Shown: one piece after another, positions 34,668 to 42,367 of the stretch
How the letters are laid out: each line of letters starts with the position of its first letter
Numbering within the stretch: position 1 is the stretch's first letter
NCBI GenBank assembly: GCA_937980205.1
Contig: CALJKW010000061.1
Coordinates: forward strand, 1 to 64,000
DNA from: an uncultured Myxococcales bacterium
GTDB lineage: Bacteria; Myxococcota; Myxococcia; Myxococcales; Myxococcaceae
Direction of reading: 5' to 3'
DNA length: 64,000 nt
Translations under genes and position numbers: made by a program
The notes under the pieces: generated by a model
Told to the model about the DNA's origin: nothing
Seen by the model: only the letters and a program-made list of their open reading frames with translations
Database searches by the model: none

Positions 34668-35555
34668 ATGACGACCAAGCTCCTCGTGACAGGCGCCCTC
34701 CTGGCGACGATGTGTGGACCGCAGCAGCCGGGTAGGGGTGGAGACGATCCCCGCGACGTCACCGGCAACTACGACATCACCTACGACGACCACCTGAAGC
34801 TGCAGCTCAACATCGGCGGAGCGGTTCGCGAGGTCGAGCAGGACGGCTACGGCGCCATCGCCGACTTCGGCACGTACAACGGCCAGCCGGTGCGCCTCGA
34901 CCTGATGCAGTTCTGCGCCAAGCCCGAGGTGAAGTGCCCGAGCGAGGCGTTCTGGAAGAAGGTCGCCATCGACCAGCCGAACCTCGACAACAACGGCTTC
35001 GACCTCCAGGAGCTGCGCGTCATCAACGACGAGGTGCACGTGCTCGACGCGGGTCAGCGCGCGGCCTCCATCACCGGCCTCGTCGACCACGGCAGCCAGG
35101 ACAAGTACCTCATCGGCCTCGGCATCAACGGCGGCGCGTCGCAGAGCTGCGCGGCCATCGACGTCTCGTTCACGTACGGCCGCTTCAGCCGCAAGGGCGA
35201 GAAGCTCGAGACCGTCATGGAGTACCGCGACCCCGACAACAAGGCGTGCAGCCCCGACGCCGGCACGCTCACCGCCGACGGCGGCGTGAAGCCGTGCGAG
35301 CTGCGCTCGGTGCAGCGCCTCACGCATCCGGCGGGCGCCGACGTCGACGGCATCAAGGACGGCAAGATCGGCCTCGCCTGGGCGGGCGGCTGCGCGTTCG
35401 GCCCCTTCCTCGTCGGCGCGACGCTGTACCTGGAGACCGGCTACACGGGTAAGCGCACGGGCGACTTCGACCCGCCGCCGTTCACTCCGGTGCCGGTGAC
35501 GCAGCCGGATGCGGGCTTCCCGGTGGACGACGGCGGCTCTCCCGACGGAGGATGA
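34668..35555 (+). CDS. Putative lipoprotein of unknown function
   Basis: Start ATG 34668 lies just after the repeat element and gives 295 aa. The signal peptide ends LLATMCGPQ (possible lipobox). The mature part has a strand-rich body with scattered cysteines (QFCAKPEVKC, NKACSPDAG, GGCAFGPF), ending in a Pro/Asp/Gly-rich tail (PVDDGGSPDGG). The N-terminal NYDITYDDHLKLQLNIGG looks like a lipocalin-type strand pair, but this is not established. Exported location is likely; function unrecognised. Confidence 0.65.
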   Translation: MTTKLLVTGALLATMCGPQQPGRGGDDPRDVTGNYDITYDDHLKLQLNIGGAVREVEQDGYGAIADFGTYNGQPVRLDLMQFCAKPEVKCPSEAFWKKVAIDQPNLDNNGFDLQELRVINDEVHVLDAGQRAASITGLVDHGSQDKYLIGLGINGGASQSCAAIDVSFTYGRFSRKGEKLETVMEYRDPDNKACSPDAGTLTADGGVKPCELRSVQRLTHPAGADVDGIKDGKIGLAWAGGCAFGPFLVGATLYLETGYTGKRTGDFDPPPFTPVPVTQPDAGFPVDDGGSPDGG

Positions 35556-35567
35556 GCGCGTCTTCCG

Positions 35568-36377
35568 ATGAGCCACGTCCCTCTCGAAGTGCGGAACCTG
35601 ACGTTCGACGTGACGCACGAGCGGTACTGGCACGGCGGGCGCAGAGCGGTCACCGCGTTCTGGGACATGCTCTCGGTCTTCTTCCCCGAGGGAGAGAAGT
35701 TCTTCGTCGAGTCGGTGAACGCGCACCGCGAGCTCGTGAAGGACCCGGTGCTGGCCGAGGCGGTGCGCGGCTTCTGCGGACAGGAGGGCGTCCACCGCCG
35801 CGAGCACACCCGCTACAACGAGACGCTCACCGCGCTCGGCTACCCCATCGCCAGCCTCGAGCGCTCGGTGCTGCGCACGCTGAACGTGGTCCGCTTCGTC
35901 ATGCCGAAGCGCTGGCAGCTCGCCGTCACCGTCGCGCTCGAGCACTTCACCGCGCTGCTCGGCGAGCTCGTGCTGACCTCCTCGCACGGCCTCGACGGCG
36001 CCGACCCGAAGATGGCCGCGCTCTGGCGCTGGCACTCGCTCGAAGAGAACGAGCACAAGGCGGTGGCGTTCGACGTCTACCGCGCTGCCGGCGGCACGTG
36101 GCTGGAGCGCTGCTTCGTCATGGTGCTCACCACGGCGGTCTTCTGGGGCAAGGTGCTGCACCACCAGGCGCGGATGATGTGGGCCGACCGCACGCTGTTC
36201 TCGCTCAGCGAGCACCTGAGCCTGTTCCGCTTCATGTTCCGCGGGCCCGACGGCGGCATGCAGCGCCTGCTGCCGAAGTACTTCGCGTTCTTCAAGCCGT
36301 CGTTCCACCCGTTCGCGCCCGGCGACGCCGAGCGGCTCGAGCAGTGGCGGAAGGAAGTCGCGGCGCCGCCGGGGTGA
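35568..36377 (+). CDS. Predicted metal-dependent hydrolase (PF10118-like)
   Basis: The 269-aa protein has the conserved acidic/His pairs of the PF10118 family: FCGQEGVHRREHTRYNE (about residues 65-81) and SLEENEHKAVAFDVY (about 148-163). These give E-x2-H-type ligands, as in ferritin-like di-iron proteins. The intervening helices are hydrophobic (FVMVLTTAVFWGKV), typical of the family. The name is historical and the reaction is unknown. It lies 12 bp after the lipoprotein gene, possibly co-transcribed. Confidence 0.8.
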   Translation: MSHVPLEVRNLTFDVTHERYWHGGRRAVTAFWDMLSVFFPEGEKFFVESVNAHRELVKDPVLAEAVRGFCGQEGVHRREHTRYNETLTALGYPIASLERSVLRTLNVVRFVMPKRWQLAVTVALEHFTALLGELVLTSSHGLDGADPKMAALWRWHSLEENEHKAVAFDVYRAAGGTWLERCFVMVLTTAVFWGKVLHHQARMMWADRTLFSLSEHLSLFRFMFRGPDGGMQRLLPKYFAFFKPSFHPFAPGDAERLEQWRKEVAAPPG

Positions 36378-36441
36378 CCGCCTGGCCCGAGCGCAGCGCG
36401 GGCTCAGCGTCTGGGCCGACACGCATTGCCACGGCCGGTGA

Positions 36442-36816
36442 TTGCTCTGGAGCCGCTCTTCCCGAGGCGAGAGCTGTGGCCATGCGGTCGAGGAAGACGG
36501 ACTCGGCGTCGCGCCCGACGGCGTTCGCGCTGACGTCATCCGACGCGATGGGCTGCACTCCGTGTCGTTCATGTCCGCGCAGGCGCGCGGTGCAATCGCA
36601 CGAGCGCTGGCCACCCTCTTCGAAACGGGAGTCACCGAGCTGTGGCCGCTGCTGAAGTCTGTTTCGAGCCCGGCGGCGATCGGAACCGCGGCAGAGGCCG
36701 AATGGGTGGCGGCGCAAGCCGAACCGCTCGGCGCTCGCGTGAGCGTCGACGCCGGAGTCGCGCCGACGGCGGCGGACGACCTCATCGCCGCGGCGAGGCG
36801 GCGCGTCGCGCGGTGA
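36442..36816 (+). CDS. Possible small protein, uncertain
   Basis: An open frame with strongly GC-biased third positions encodes up to 124 aa from a TTG. A more likely start is the ATG beginning MSAQARGAIARALATLFETG, giving about 80 aa. The product is Ala-rich and helical, with no family recognised. It overlaps the 3' end of the convergent MopE-type gene by 35 bp. It could be a genuine small gene, a remnant, or a shadow; codon use is the only support. Confidence 0.35.
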   Translation: MLWSRSSRGESCGHAVEEDGLGVAPDGVRADVIRRDGLHSVSFMSAQARGAIARALATLFETGVTELWPLLKSVSSPAAIGTAAEAEWVAAQAEPLGARVSVDAGVAPTAADDLIAAARRRVAR

Positions 36817-37969
36817 GCAGCACGACCAGCGCGAGCCCGAGGAGCGACGGAAACGGCGCGGTGCTGCAGCCGGACGACGGCGGCTCGGCGCCACCTCCTG
36901 CTCCGCCGCCGCCTCCGTCGATCGGCGGCGGCGCGTCGGCCGAGTAGCACTCGCCCTCGAAGCACACGCCGTCGCCGCAGAGCTGGCCCTCGTCGGTGAG
37001 CCCGTCGCAGTCGTCGTCGAGCGCGTTGCACGTCTCGGTGACGGGCTCGCCGGGCATGCAGTACATCGGGTCGCAGGTGGGCCCGAACCGGGCGCACCAG
37101 CCGATGCCGCAGCGGACGCGCACCCCGTCGTCGACGCGCGAGTCGCAGTCGTCGTCTTTGAGGTTGCAGACCTCGGGCGCGTCGGGGAACACCTTCGCGT
37201 CGCCGTCGTCGCAGTCGCGATCGTTCGCGGCGCGCTTCATGGTCGTGCAGCCCATCTGGGTGGCGCCGGTGGGGTCTCCGAAGCCGTCACCGTCGAGGTC
37301 GGGCCACGTGAGCGTCGAGGTGAGGCCTTCGTCGATCTGCCCGTTGCAGTTGTCGTCGCGCCCGTTGCACGCCTCCACGGCGCTCGGCGAGATGCGCTCG
37401 TCGTTGTCCTCGCAGTCGTCGTTGCGCGTGCTCAGGCCGGCCGAGGGCGCGCAGCGCAGGCGCGCGGTGTCGAAGGGGTTGCCGTGGCCGTCGCGATCTC
37501 CGTCCGTGTAGTAGGCGGTCGGGGTGCAGCCCCAGGCGAGCGAGAGGCGCTTGAAGCCCGAGCGGTCTCCGGACGAGCGCCCGTCTGCGTTGCCGCCGAT
37601 GACGCCGACGTCGAACTCGACACCGCCCGGAGTCGCGGGCGCGGTCCACTGCACCGTGAACGTGACCGAGCCTCCGCTCGCGGCGCGCGGCGTCGAATGC
37701 GAGAGGCCGTTGCCCAGCACGCGCGTGCCGTTGCCGGCGCTGAAGGTGCCGACGCCGCCGGTGGTGAGGAAGAAGCCGCCGTTCGAGACGCCGCCGCCGA
37801 TGGTGAGCGTGAGCGTCACGGTCGACCCGGGAGCGACCGACGTCTGCGGCCCGGTGAGCGTGACGGTCGGCTCGGGCGCGCCGCCGCCGTGGCAGCCCGA
37901 GCAGCTCGTCGTGGCGATGCCCGTCAGCTTTCCGAGCGTCAGGAGCGTGATGAGCGACAGCACGCTCAC
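36782..37969 (-). CDS. Surface protein: choice-of-anchor-V-like domain, MopE-type repeats, MYXO-CTERM
   Basis: The 395-aa protein has an N-terminal signal. A SCSGCHGGG motif (about 22-30) starts a beta domain resembling the choice-of-anchor-V group, with SGGSVTFTVQWTAPATPGG in its later part. The middle holds MopE-type metal-binding repeats, with NDDCEDND, CNGRDDNCNGQIDEG, DLDGDGFGDPTG and CNALDDDCDGLTDEG (DxDxDG plus CNxxDDxCdGxxDEG). A Gly-rich linker leads to a C-terminal tail SSGCSTAPFPSLLGLALV, then an Arg cluster, the MYXO-CTERM surface-sorting layout. The CxxCH could bind haem, but the domain family carries it without haem, so this is open. The gene diverges from the 723-aa gene at 38052. 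Confidence 0.85.
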   Translation of the reverse strand: MSVLSLITLLTLGKLTGIATTSCSGCHGGGAPEPTVTLTGPQTSVAPGSTVTLTLTIGGGVSNGGFFLTTGGVGTFSAGNGTRVLGNGLSHSTPRAASGGSVTFTVQWTAPATPGGVEFDVGVIGGNADGRSSGDRSGFKRLSLAWGCTPTAYYTDGDRDGHGNPFDTARLRCAPSAGLSTRNDDCEDNDERISPSAVEACNGRDDNCNGQIDEGLTSTLTWPDLDGDGFGDPTGATQMGCTTMKRAANDRDCDDGDAKVFPDAPEVCNLKDDDCDSRVDDGVRVRCGIGWCARFGPTCDPMYCMPGEPVTETCNALDDDCDGLTDEGQLCGDGVCFEGECYSADAPPPIDGGGGGAGGGAEPPSSGCSTAPFPSLLGLALVVLLTARRAASPRR

Positions 37970-38051
37970 ACCTTACCCTACGAGCTCCACACTTCTTCAC
38001 GATGGCCGCGACCGCATCTCATTAGGATTCGAGCCTCATCGAGGAGCCGCC

Positions 38052-40223
38052 ATGACCGTTCGCAAAGTCGCGCAGCCGCCCGTCCCCGTCGTGAGGAGGC
38101 CGCCTGCGGCGCCGCCGCTGGCTCCGCAGCGTCGGGTCGCGCCGCGACCTGACGAGCTCTCGACCGGTGCCGGCAGGGCGCTGCGTGAGCGCGCGACCCG
38201 GGCGCTCGGCTCGCGCGGGCTCAGCACCGGCGCCGCCGCGAGCACGCTGGCCACCGAAGACGCTCATGATGCGCAGGTCAACTGTCTCGACGCCGCGTAC
38301 GACCATCTCTCGACGTTGGCACCGGGGCACGACGCCGACGTCGTCTTCCTCGACGACGTGCGCGCGGGCGCAGAGGGCACCGACGGCCACGTGCTCGTGC
38401 GTGAAGGCGAGCGCTTCTACGACCCCGCGACGCGCGCATGGCACGACTCCCTCGAGTCGTTCGATCCCGCGGGCCACTACGTCCAGGTCGGCGTGCTGCC
38501 CGGCACGCAGGTGACCGCGATTCTGGACGCGCCGGTCGGCAGCCCCGAGCGCGCCGCGGCGCTCGCGAACATCCCGCCCGCCCTCGCCTCGATGCTCGTC
38601 GCCGATACCGACCTGCCGTCGCTCGCGGCGCTCACCGACGGAGCGCTCGGCGCCCGCGAGCTCACCGCCGAGCTCGACCAGCAGCTCGCGCGACAGATTG
38701 CCTTGTACGGCCCGGCGATGACCGAAGCTCAGCGCGAGCAGTTCGTCGCGGACTTCCAGGCGCAGCACCCCGAGTACGCCCAGCTGCGCGCCGAGCAGGA
38801 AGAGCTCGCGACGTTCCTTCGCGACAACCCGGCCTTGAGGGCGCAGGCCGCCAGCGACCCGCTCGTCGCAGCGAGCCTCGCGCAGGCGGCCGAGGCGCTG
38901 GCCGGCACCGAGCACAACGATGTCGTCATCGAGCTGTTGCGCGACGAAGCGGCGCTGGCCGCGATGACCGACGCGCAAGGCGCCGAGTGGGTCGAGGCGC
39001 ACCTGCTGACCCCGTCGGTCGGCGCGTATGCGACCGAGGCGCTGCTGGCGGCGGGGGCCGATCGCACCGCGGCCACGGCGGCGCTCGACGACGTCAACGC
39101 GCTGCTGGCGACCATCGGCAACGTGCCGGCGCTGTCCGAGAAGGTGACGCAGAGCGCCGAGCTCGTCGGGCAGCTGCGCGACGCGTACTCGGCGGCGACG
39201 AGCTTCGACGACCTCATGGGGCGCCTCGCCGTGGTGAACCAGAACGGCGCCGCCATGCAGGTCGGCGGCCTCGCGCGAATCGGTACGGGGCTCACGTTCG
39301 TGGCCGGCGTCGCGCTGATGGCCGAAGGCGTGCTCTCGCAAGACGGAGAGCGCGCGTTCGAGGGCCTCTTGCAGGCGGGCCAGAACGCCGACGCCGTGCA
39401 GTACGGGCTCGAGCTGCTCGCGAAGGCGATGCCGTCGCTCGGCGGCGCGGCGAGCACGGCGGCGCGCGTCGTGCCCGTGGTCAGCGCGGTCGCGCACGCG
39501 CTGACGTTCCTCGATCAGGCCGGGCAGCTCGACTCCGACTCGTCGCGGTTCCAGGCGGCGAGCAGCTTCGCGCAGGCGGCCGGCGGAGCGCTGATGTTGA
39601 CCGGCGCTGGGGTCGTTCCCGGCGCGGTCATCACGGCGATCGGCGTGGGCCTCGGCATCATCGGCAGCGCGCTCGAGGGCCACGAGACGTCGATGACGAA
39701 CCAGCGCTTCGACGCCGAGGCGCAGCAGCTGCTCGCGGGGCTGGAGCCGCCGGTGCCCGCGGGTGTGGTGACCGCGCTCCACGCCATGGGGCCCGAGACG
39801 GCGCGGGCGCTCACCGAGCAGCTCGAGCTGACGCCGGAGGGTTGGGCCGAGGTGGCGCGATGGGCGCCGGGCATGCTGGCCGCGCTGGCGACGGGTGGCC
39901 CCGGCATCGTCGAGCGGTTCGACGCGCTCGGCCTCACGTCGGCGCAGTCGGTGGTGTCGTTCGCGCAGAGCTGCGTCGGCACCGACGTCGCGGTGGTGCA
40001 GCGCATCTTCGAAGGGCTCGGCACGACGAGCGGCACCGACATCGACGCGATCCTCGAGTGGATTCGAGAGGAGCTCAGCGGGGTGGGCACCGCGTCGGAG
40101 CGCCGGTCGGGTCTGCCGCCCGTCCTGCGCGAGGCGGCTGCGCCCGACGTGTACCAAAGCCTCATGCACAACCTGCTCGGCTACGCGAACCGCGTCGCCG
40201 AGCGGCAGCGCAGCGGCGGGTGA
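38052..40223 (+). CDS. Large protein with papain-like N-terminus and Gly-rich hydrophobic core; possible effector
   Basis: ATG 38052 has GAGGAG 6 nt upstream, giving 723 aa without a Sec signal. A Pro-rich N-terminus (residues 1-40) is followed by a small domain with the order Cys 78 (VNCLDAAYDHL), His 113 (GTDGHVLVREG), Asp 124 (RFYDPATRAW), as in papain/transglutaminase folds. Residues about 190-400 are charged and helical. About 400-545 contain alternating Gly-rich hydrophobic helices (IGTGLTFVAGVALMAEGV, then MLTGAGVVPGAVITAIGVG) that could insert in membranes. The rest is helical. The layout fits a delivered toxin or large cytosolic enzyme; nothing proves either. Catalytic activity is an inference from three residues. 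Confidence 0.6.
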   Translation: MTVRKVAQPPVPVVRRPPAAPPLAPQRRVAPRPDELSTGAGRALRERATRALGSRGLSTGAAASTLATEDAHDAQVNCLDAAYDHLSTLAPGHDADVVFLDDVRAGAEGTDGHVLVREGERFYDPATRAWHDSLESFDPAGHYVQVGVLPGTQVTAILDAPVGSPERAAALANIPPALASMLVADTDLPSLAALTDGALGARELTAELDQQLARQIALYGPAMTEAQREQFVADFQAQHPEYAQLRAEQEELATFLRDNPALRAQAASDPLVAASLAQAAEALAGTEHNDVVIELLRDEAALAAMTDAQGAEWVEAHLLTPSVGAYATEALLAAGADRTAATAALDDVNALLATIGNVPALSEKVTQSAELVGQLRDAYSAATSFDDLMGRLAVVNQNGAAMQVGGLARIGTGLTFVAGVALMAEGVLSQDGERAFEGLLQAGQNADAVQYGLELLAKAMPSLGGAASTAARVVPVVSAVAHALTFLDQAGQLDSDSSRFQAASSFAQAAGGALMLTGAGVVPGAVITAIGVGLGIIGSALEGHETSMTNQRFDAEAQQLLAGLEPPVPAGVVTALHAMGPETARALTEQLELTPEGWAEVARWAPGMLAALATGGPGIVERFDALGLTSAQSVVSFAQSCVGTDVAVVQRIFEGLGTTSGTDIDAILEWIREELSGVGTASERRSGLPPVLREAAAPDVYQSLMHNLLGYANRVAERQRSGG

Positions 40224-40275
40224 GTGCGCAATGCGCAACTCACGTAAAGAGTCCTGCAGCCCCGCAGCGCTTGCT

Positions 40276-40307
40276 GCGCAGACTGTCCTCTGGTGAGGAC
40301 AGTGCGC
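40276..40307. terminator. Strong hairpin downstream of the 723-aa gene
   Basis: A perfect 9-bp stem (ACTGTCCTC at 40282, GAGGACAGT at 40295, TGGT loop) is extended by GCGC on both sides with a two-base bulge. There is no T tract after it, so it is either an atypical terminator or a leader structure for the gene at 40411. Confidence 0.5.
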
Positions 40308-40410
40308 GACGGCGCAACGCCGGTTTGAGGCGCAAGAACGGGCTGGTCTCGCACTTGCTGAGAGGACGAGTGCTCGAACTTCCTCGAGCGCCCTCGGAGC
40401 CCTCACGCAC

Positions 40411-41205
40411 ATGAAGACGTCGTTCGCTTCCCTCGAGCAGCGCATCGCCAACCAGACCCGCCGCATCAACCAGGGGGTCCGCGCCGGCACCCTCACGCAG
40501 GACGAAGCCTCGGGGCTTCGCTCGCGCCTCAACCGCGCGCAGCGGCTCATCGAGAACGACGCGTTCGACGGCAACGGCGCGAGCCGCCTCGAGCAGCAGC
40601 AGCGCATGTTGAACGGCATCGGCCGCGACATCCGCGCCGGCAAGCGCAACGAGACCATCGACCCGGCGCAGCGCTCGGCGAACATCACGCGCCGCATCGA
40701 GCGCGGGCTCGCGGACGGCTCGCTGACGCAGGCCGAGTACGACGCGCTGAAGGCCCGGCTCGGCTCGGCGCAGACTCCGGAGCAGCTGAGAGCGCTCAGC
40801 CGCGAGGTCCGCGCCGAGCGGCACGACGGCGAATTCGACGCGCAGAAGCGCGTGGCCAGCTTCAACGAGCGGATTCAGCGCGGCGTCGCGGACGGCTCGC
40901 TGACTGCTGACGAGGCGAAGGCGCTGACCGACCGCGTGAACGGGCTCGGCGCGAATCCCACGGCGGAGCAGGTGAACGGGCTCAGCCGCGACATCTTCAC
41001 CCAGCGGCATGACCGGCAGATGGACAACGCGAAGGCGATCGAGTCGGTGTCCGCGCGCATCGGCGAGCTCGAGGCCAGCGGGAAGCTGACGGCGGATCAG
41101 GCCTCGGCCTACCGCGCGCGGCTCGAGGAGCTGAAGCGCCCCGATGCTCAGGCGGTGAGCGCGCGGCTGAACGTGCTGCGGCAGCAGCTGCAGGCGCACG
41201 CGTAG
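40411..41205 (+). CDS. Four-fold helical repeat protein of unknown function
   Basis: The 264-aa protein is built of four related ~60-residue units. Each has an Arg/Ile-rich helix, a GSLT turn and a second helix: RIERGLADGSLTQAEYDALK, RIQRGVADGSLTADEAKALT, RINQGVRAGTLTQDEA, and a diverged last unit (RIGELEASGKLTADQA). It has no signal peptide and is strongly charged. The repeats point to a scaffold or coiled-coil structure. It lies after the 723-aa gene on the same strand, separated by a 187-bp gap containing a hairpin, so it might be co-expressed with it; function is not recognised. Confidence 0.7.
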   Translation: MKTSFASLEQRIANQTRRINQGVRAGTLTQDEASGLRSRLNRAQRLIENDAFDGNGASRLEQQQRMLNGIGRDIRAGKRNETIDPAQRSANITRRIERGLADGSLTQAEYDALKARLGSAQTPEQLRALSREVRAERHDGEFDAQKRVASFNERIQRGVADGSLTADEAKALTDRVNGLGANPTAEQVNGLSRDIFTQRHDRQMDNAKAIESVSARIGELEASGKLTADQASAYRARLEELKRPDAQAVSARLNVLRQQLQAHA

Positions 41206-41253
41206 CGCCGATGTGGGCTTGTCATGCCGGGCCGAGGTCGTAACGTCGGCTCC

Positions 41254-41997
41254 ATGAGCCTGACTGCGCCGCCGCCGCCTCGGACGCCGTCTCCGCGAGC
41301 GAAGAAGCTGATTCATGCGTACACGGGCAGCCAGCTCGGGCTGCTGATCGCCGGCCTGGTCTTCATGGGCGTCGGCGTGCCGCTGAGCCTCGTCTTCTGC
41401 CACGACCTGCCGGGCGAGCTGGCGCTCACGGTGAGCCACGAGACGTGTGAGGGGCGGGTGACCGGCACCGAGCTGCAGCAGAACGTGCGCATCAACGGGC
41501 ACCACCCGACGCTGGTGTCGTTCGAGTACGACGTCGGGGGCAAGACGTACCGCGGTGAGAGCTCGATGCTGGACACGTCGTCGTTGGGCTCCGGCGTGCA
41601 GGTCGAGTACAGCCCGAGCTCACCGGGGCTTTCGCGGGTGGCGGGCGGCACGTACGGCACGTTTCCCGTGTGGGTGGGCTTCGTGCTGCTGTTTCCGATG
41701 CTGGGGCTCACGCTGTTCGGCGGAGCGGTGCGCTCGAATCGCCGCGAGATCCGCGCGTTCCGTGATGGGCGGGCGGTCGAGGGCAGCATCACGGAGGTCG
41801 GCCTCGATCGGACGGTGAAGATCAATGGCCGGCACCCGCACAAGGTCGGCTGGACGTTCGAGGTGCAGGGGCAGAGCTACACCGGTGCGCTCACCAGCAT
41901 GGACCCGGGGGCGCTCGCGGAGTTCCAGCAGGGCTCTCGGGTGACAGTGCTGTACGTGCCCGAGGATCCGCGCGCGAACACGCTGTGGATCGAGTAA
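41254..41997 (+). CDS. DUF3592-like membrane protein
   Basis: The 247-aa product begins at ATG 41254. Two transmembrane segments (about residues 27-50, QLGLLIAGLVFMGVGVPLSL, and about 134-155) flank a DUF3592-type beta domain: VSFEYDVGGKTYRGESSM, then VQVEYSPSSPG. A second copy follows: VGWTFEVQGQSYTGALTS, then VTVLYVPEDPRAN. The family is of unknown function and usually in the inner membrane. The downstream end borders the tandem array at 42015. Confidence 0.75.
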   Translation: MSLTAPPPPRTPSPRAKKLIHAYTGSQLGLLIAGLVFMGVGVPLSLVFCHDLPGELALTVSHETCEGRVTGTELQQNVRINGHHPTLVSFEYDVGGKTYRGESSMLDTSSLGSGVQVEYSPSSPGLSRVAGGTYGTFPVWVGFVLLFPMLGLTLFGGAVRSNRREIRAFRDGRAVEGSITEVGLDRTVKINGRHPHKVGWTFEVQGQSYTGALTSMDPGALAEFQQGSRVTVLYVPEDPRANTLWIE

Positions 41998-42014
41998 CGC
42001 ATGCTGAGGGCGGA

Positions 42015-42332
42015 GTGTCCGGCACCTGCCTGGGTGTCCGGCACTTGCCTGGGTGTCCGGCACTTGCCTGGGTGTCCGGCACTTGCCCGGGTGTCCGGCA
42101 CTTGCCCGGGTGTCCGGCACTTGCCCGGGTGTCCGGTGTCCGGCACTTGCCTGGGTGTCCGGCACTGCCTGCTTGCCTGGGTGTCCGGCACCTGGGAGGG
42201 AAGGGACGCACTTGCCTGGGTGTCCGGCACCTGCCTCCTGCCTGGGTGTCCGGCACCTGCCTCCTGCCTGGGTGTCCGGCACCTGCCTCCTGCCTGGGTG
42301 TCCGGCACCTCCCTGCTGGCAGTGTCCGGCAC
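42015..42332. repeat. Array of about 14 GTGTCCGGCAC units
   Basis: About 14 copies of GTGTCCGGCAC occur in about 318 bp, mostly linked as TGCCTGGGTGTCCGGCACTT, with unit spacing about 19-33 bp and one irregular spacer. The reverse core GTGCCGGACAC is close to the GTGCCGGGCA core of the arrays near the RAYT genes. No unique spacers, so this is not a CRISPR. It lies between convergent gene ends. Confidence 0.9.
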
Positions 42333-42367
42333 CCCGCGTGCCCACACGCGTGGCGTCAGCGCACAAG

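Noticed and set aside
34335..37097. Very long opposite-strand frame of about 920 codons
   Set aside because: It runs through the antisense of four recognisable genes, is rich in Arg/Ala/Glu low complexity, and has no domain; it is a GC-rich shadow. The same applies to minus frames at 14699-16924, 38022-40865 and 56734-59745.
42015..42332. CRISPR array
   Set aside because: Units are only about 11-20 bp, spacers are short and mostly repeated, and there are no cas genes; it is a REP-like tandem array.
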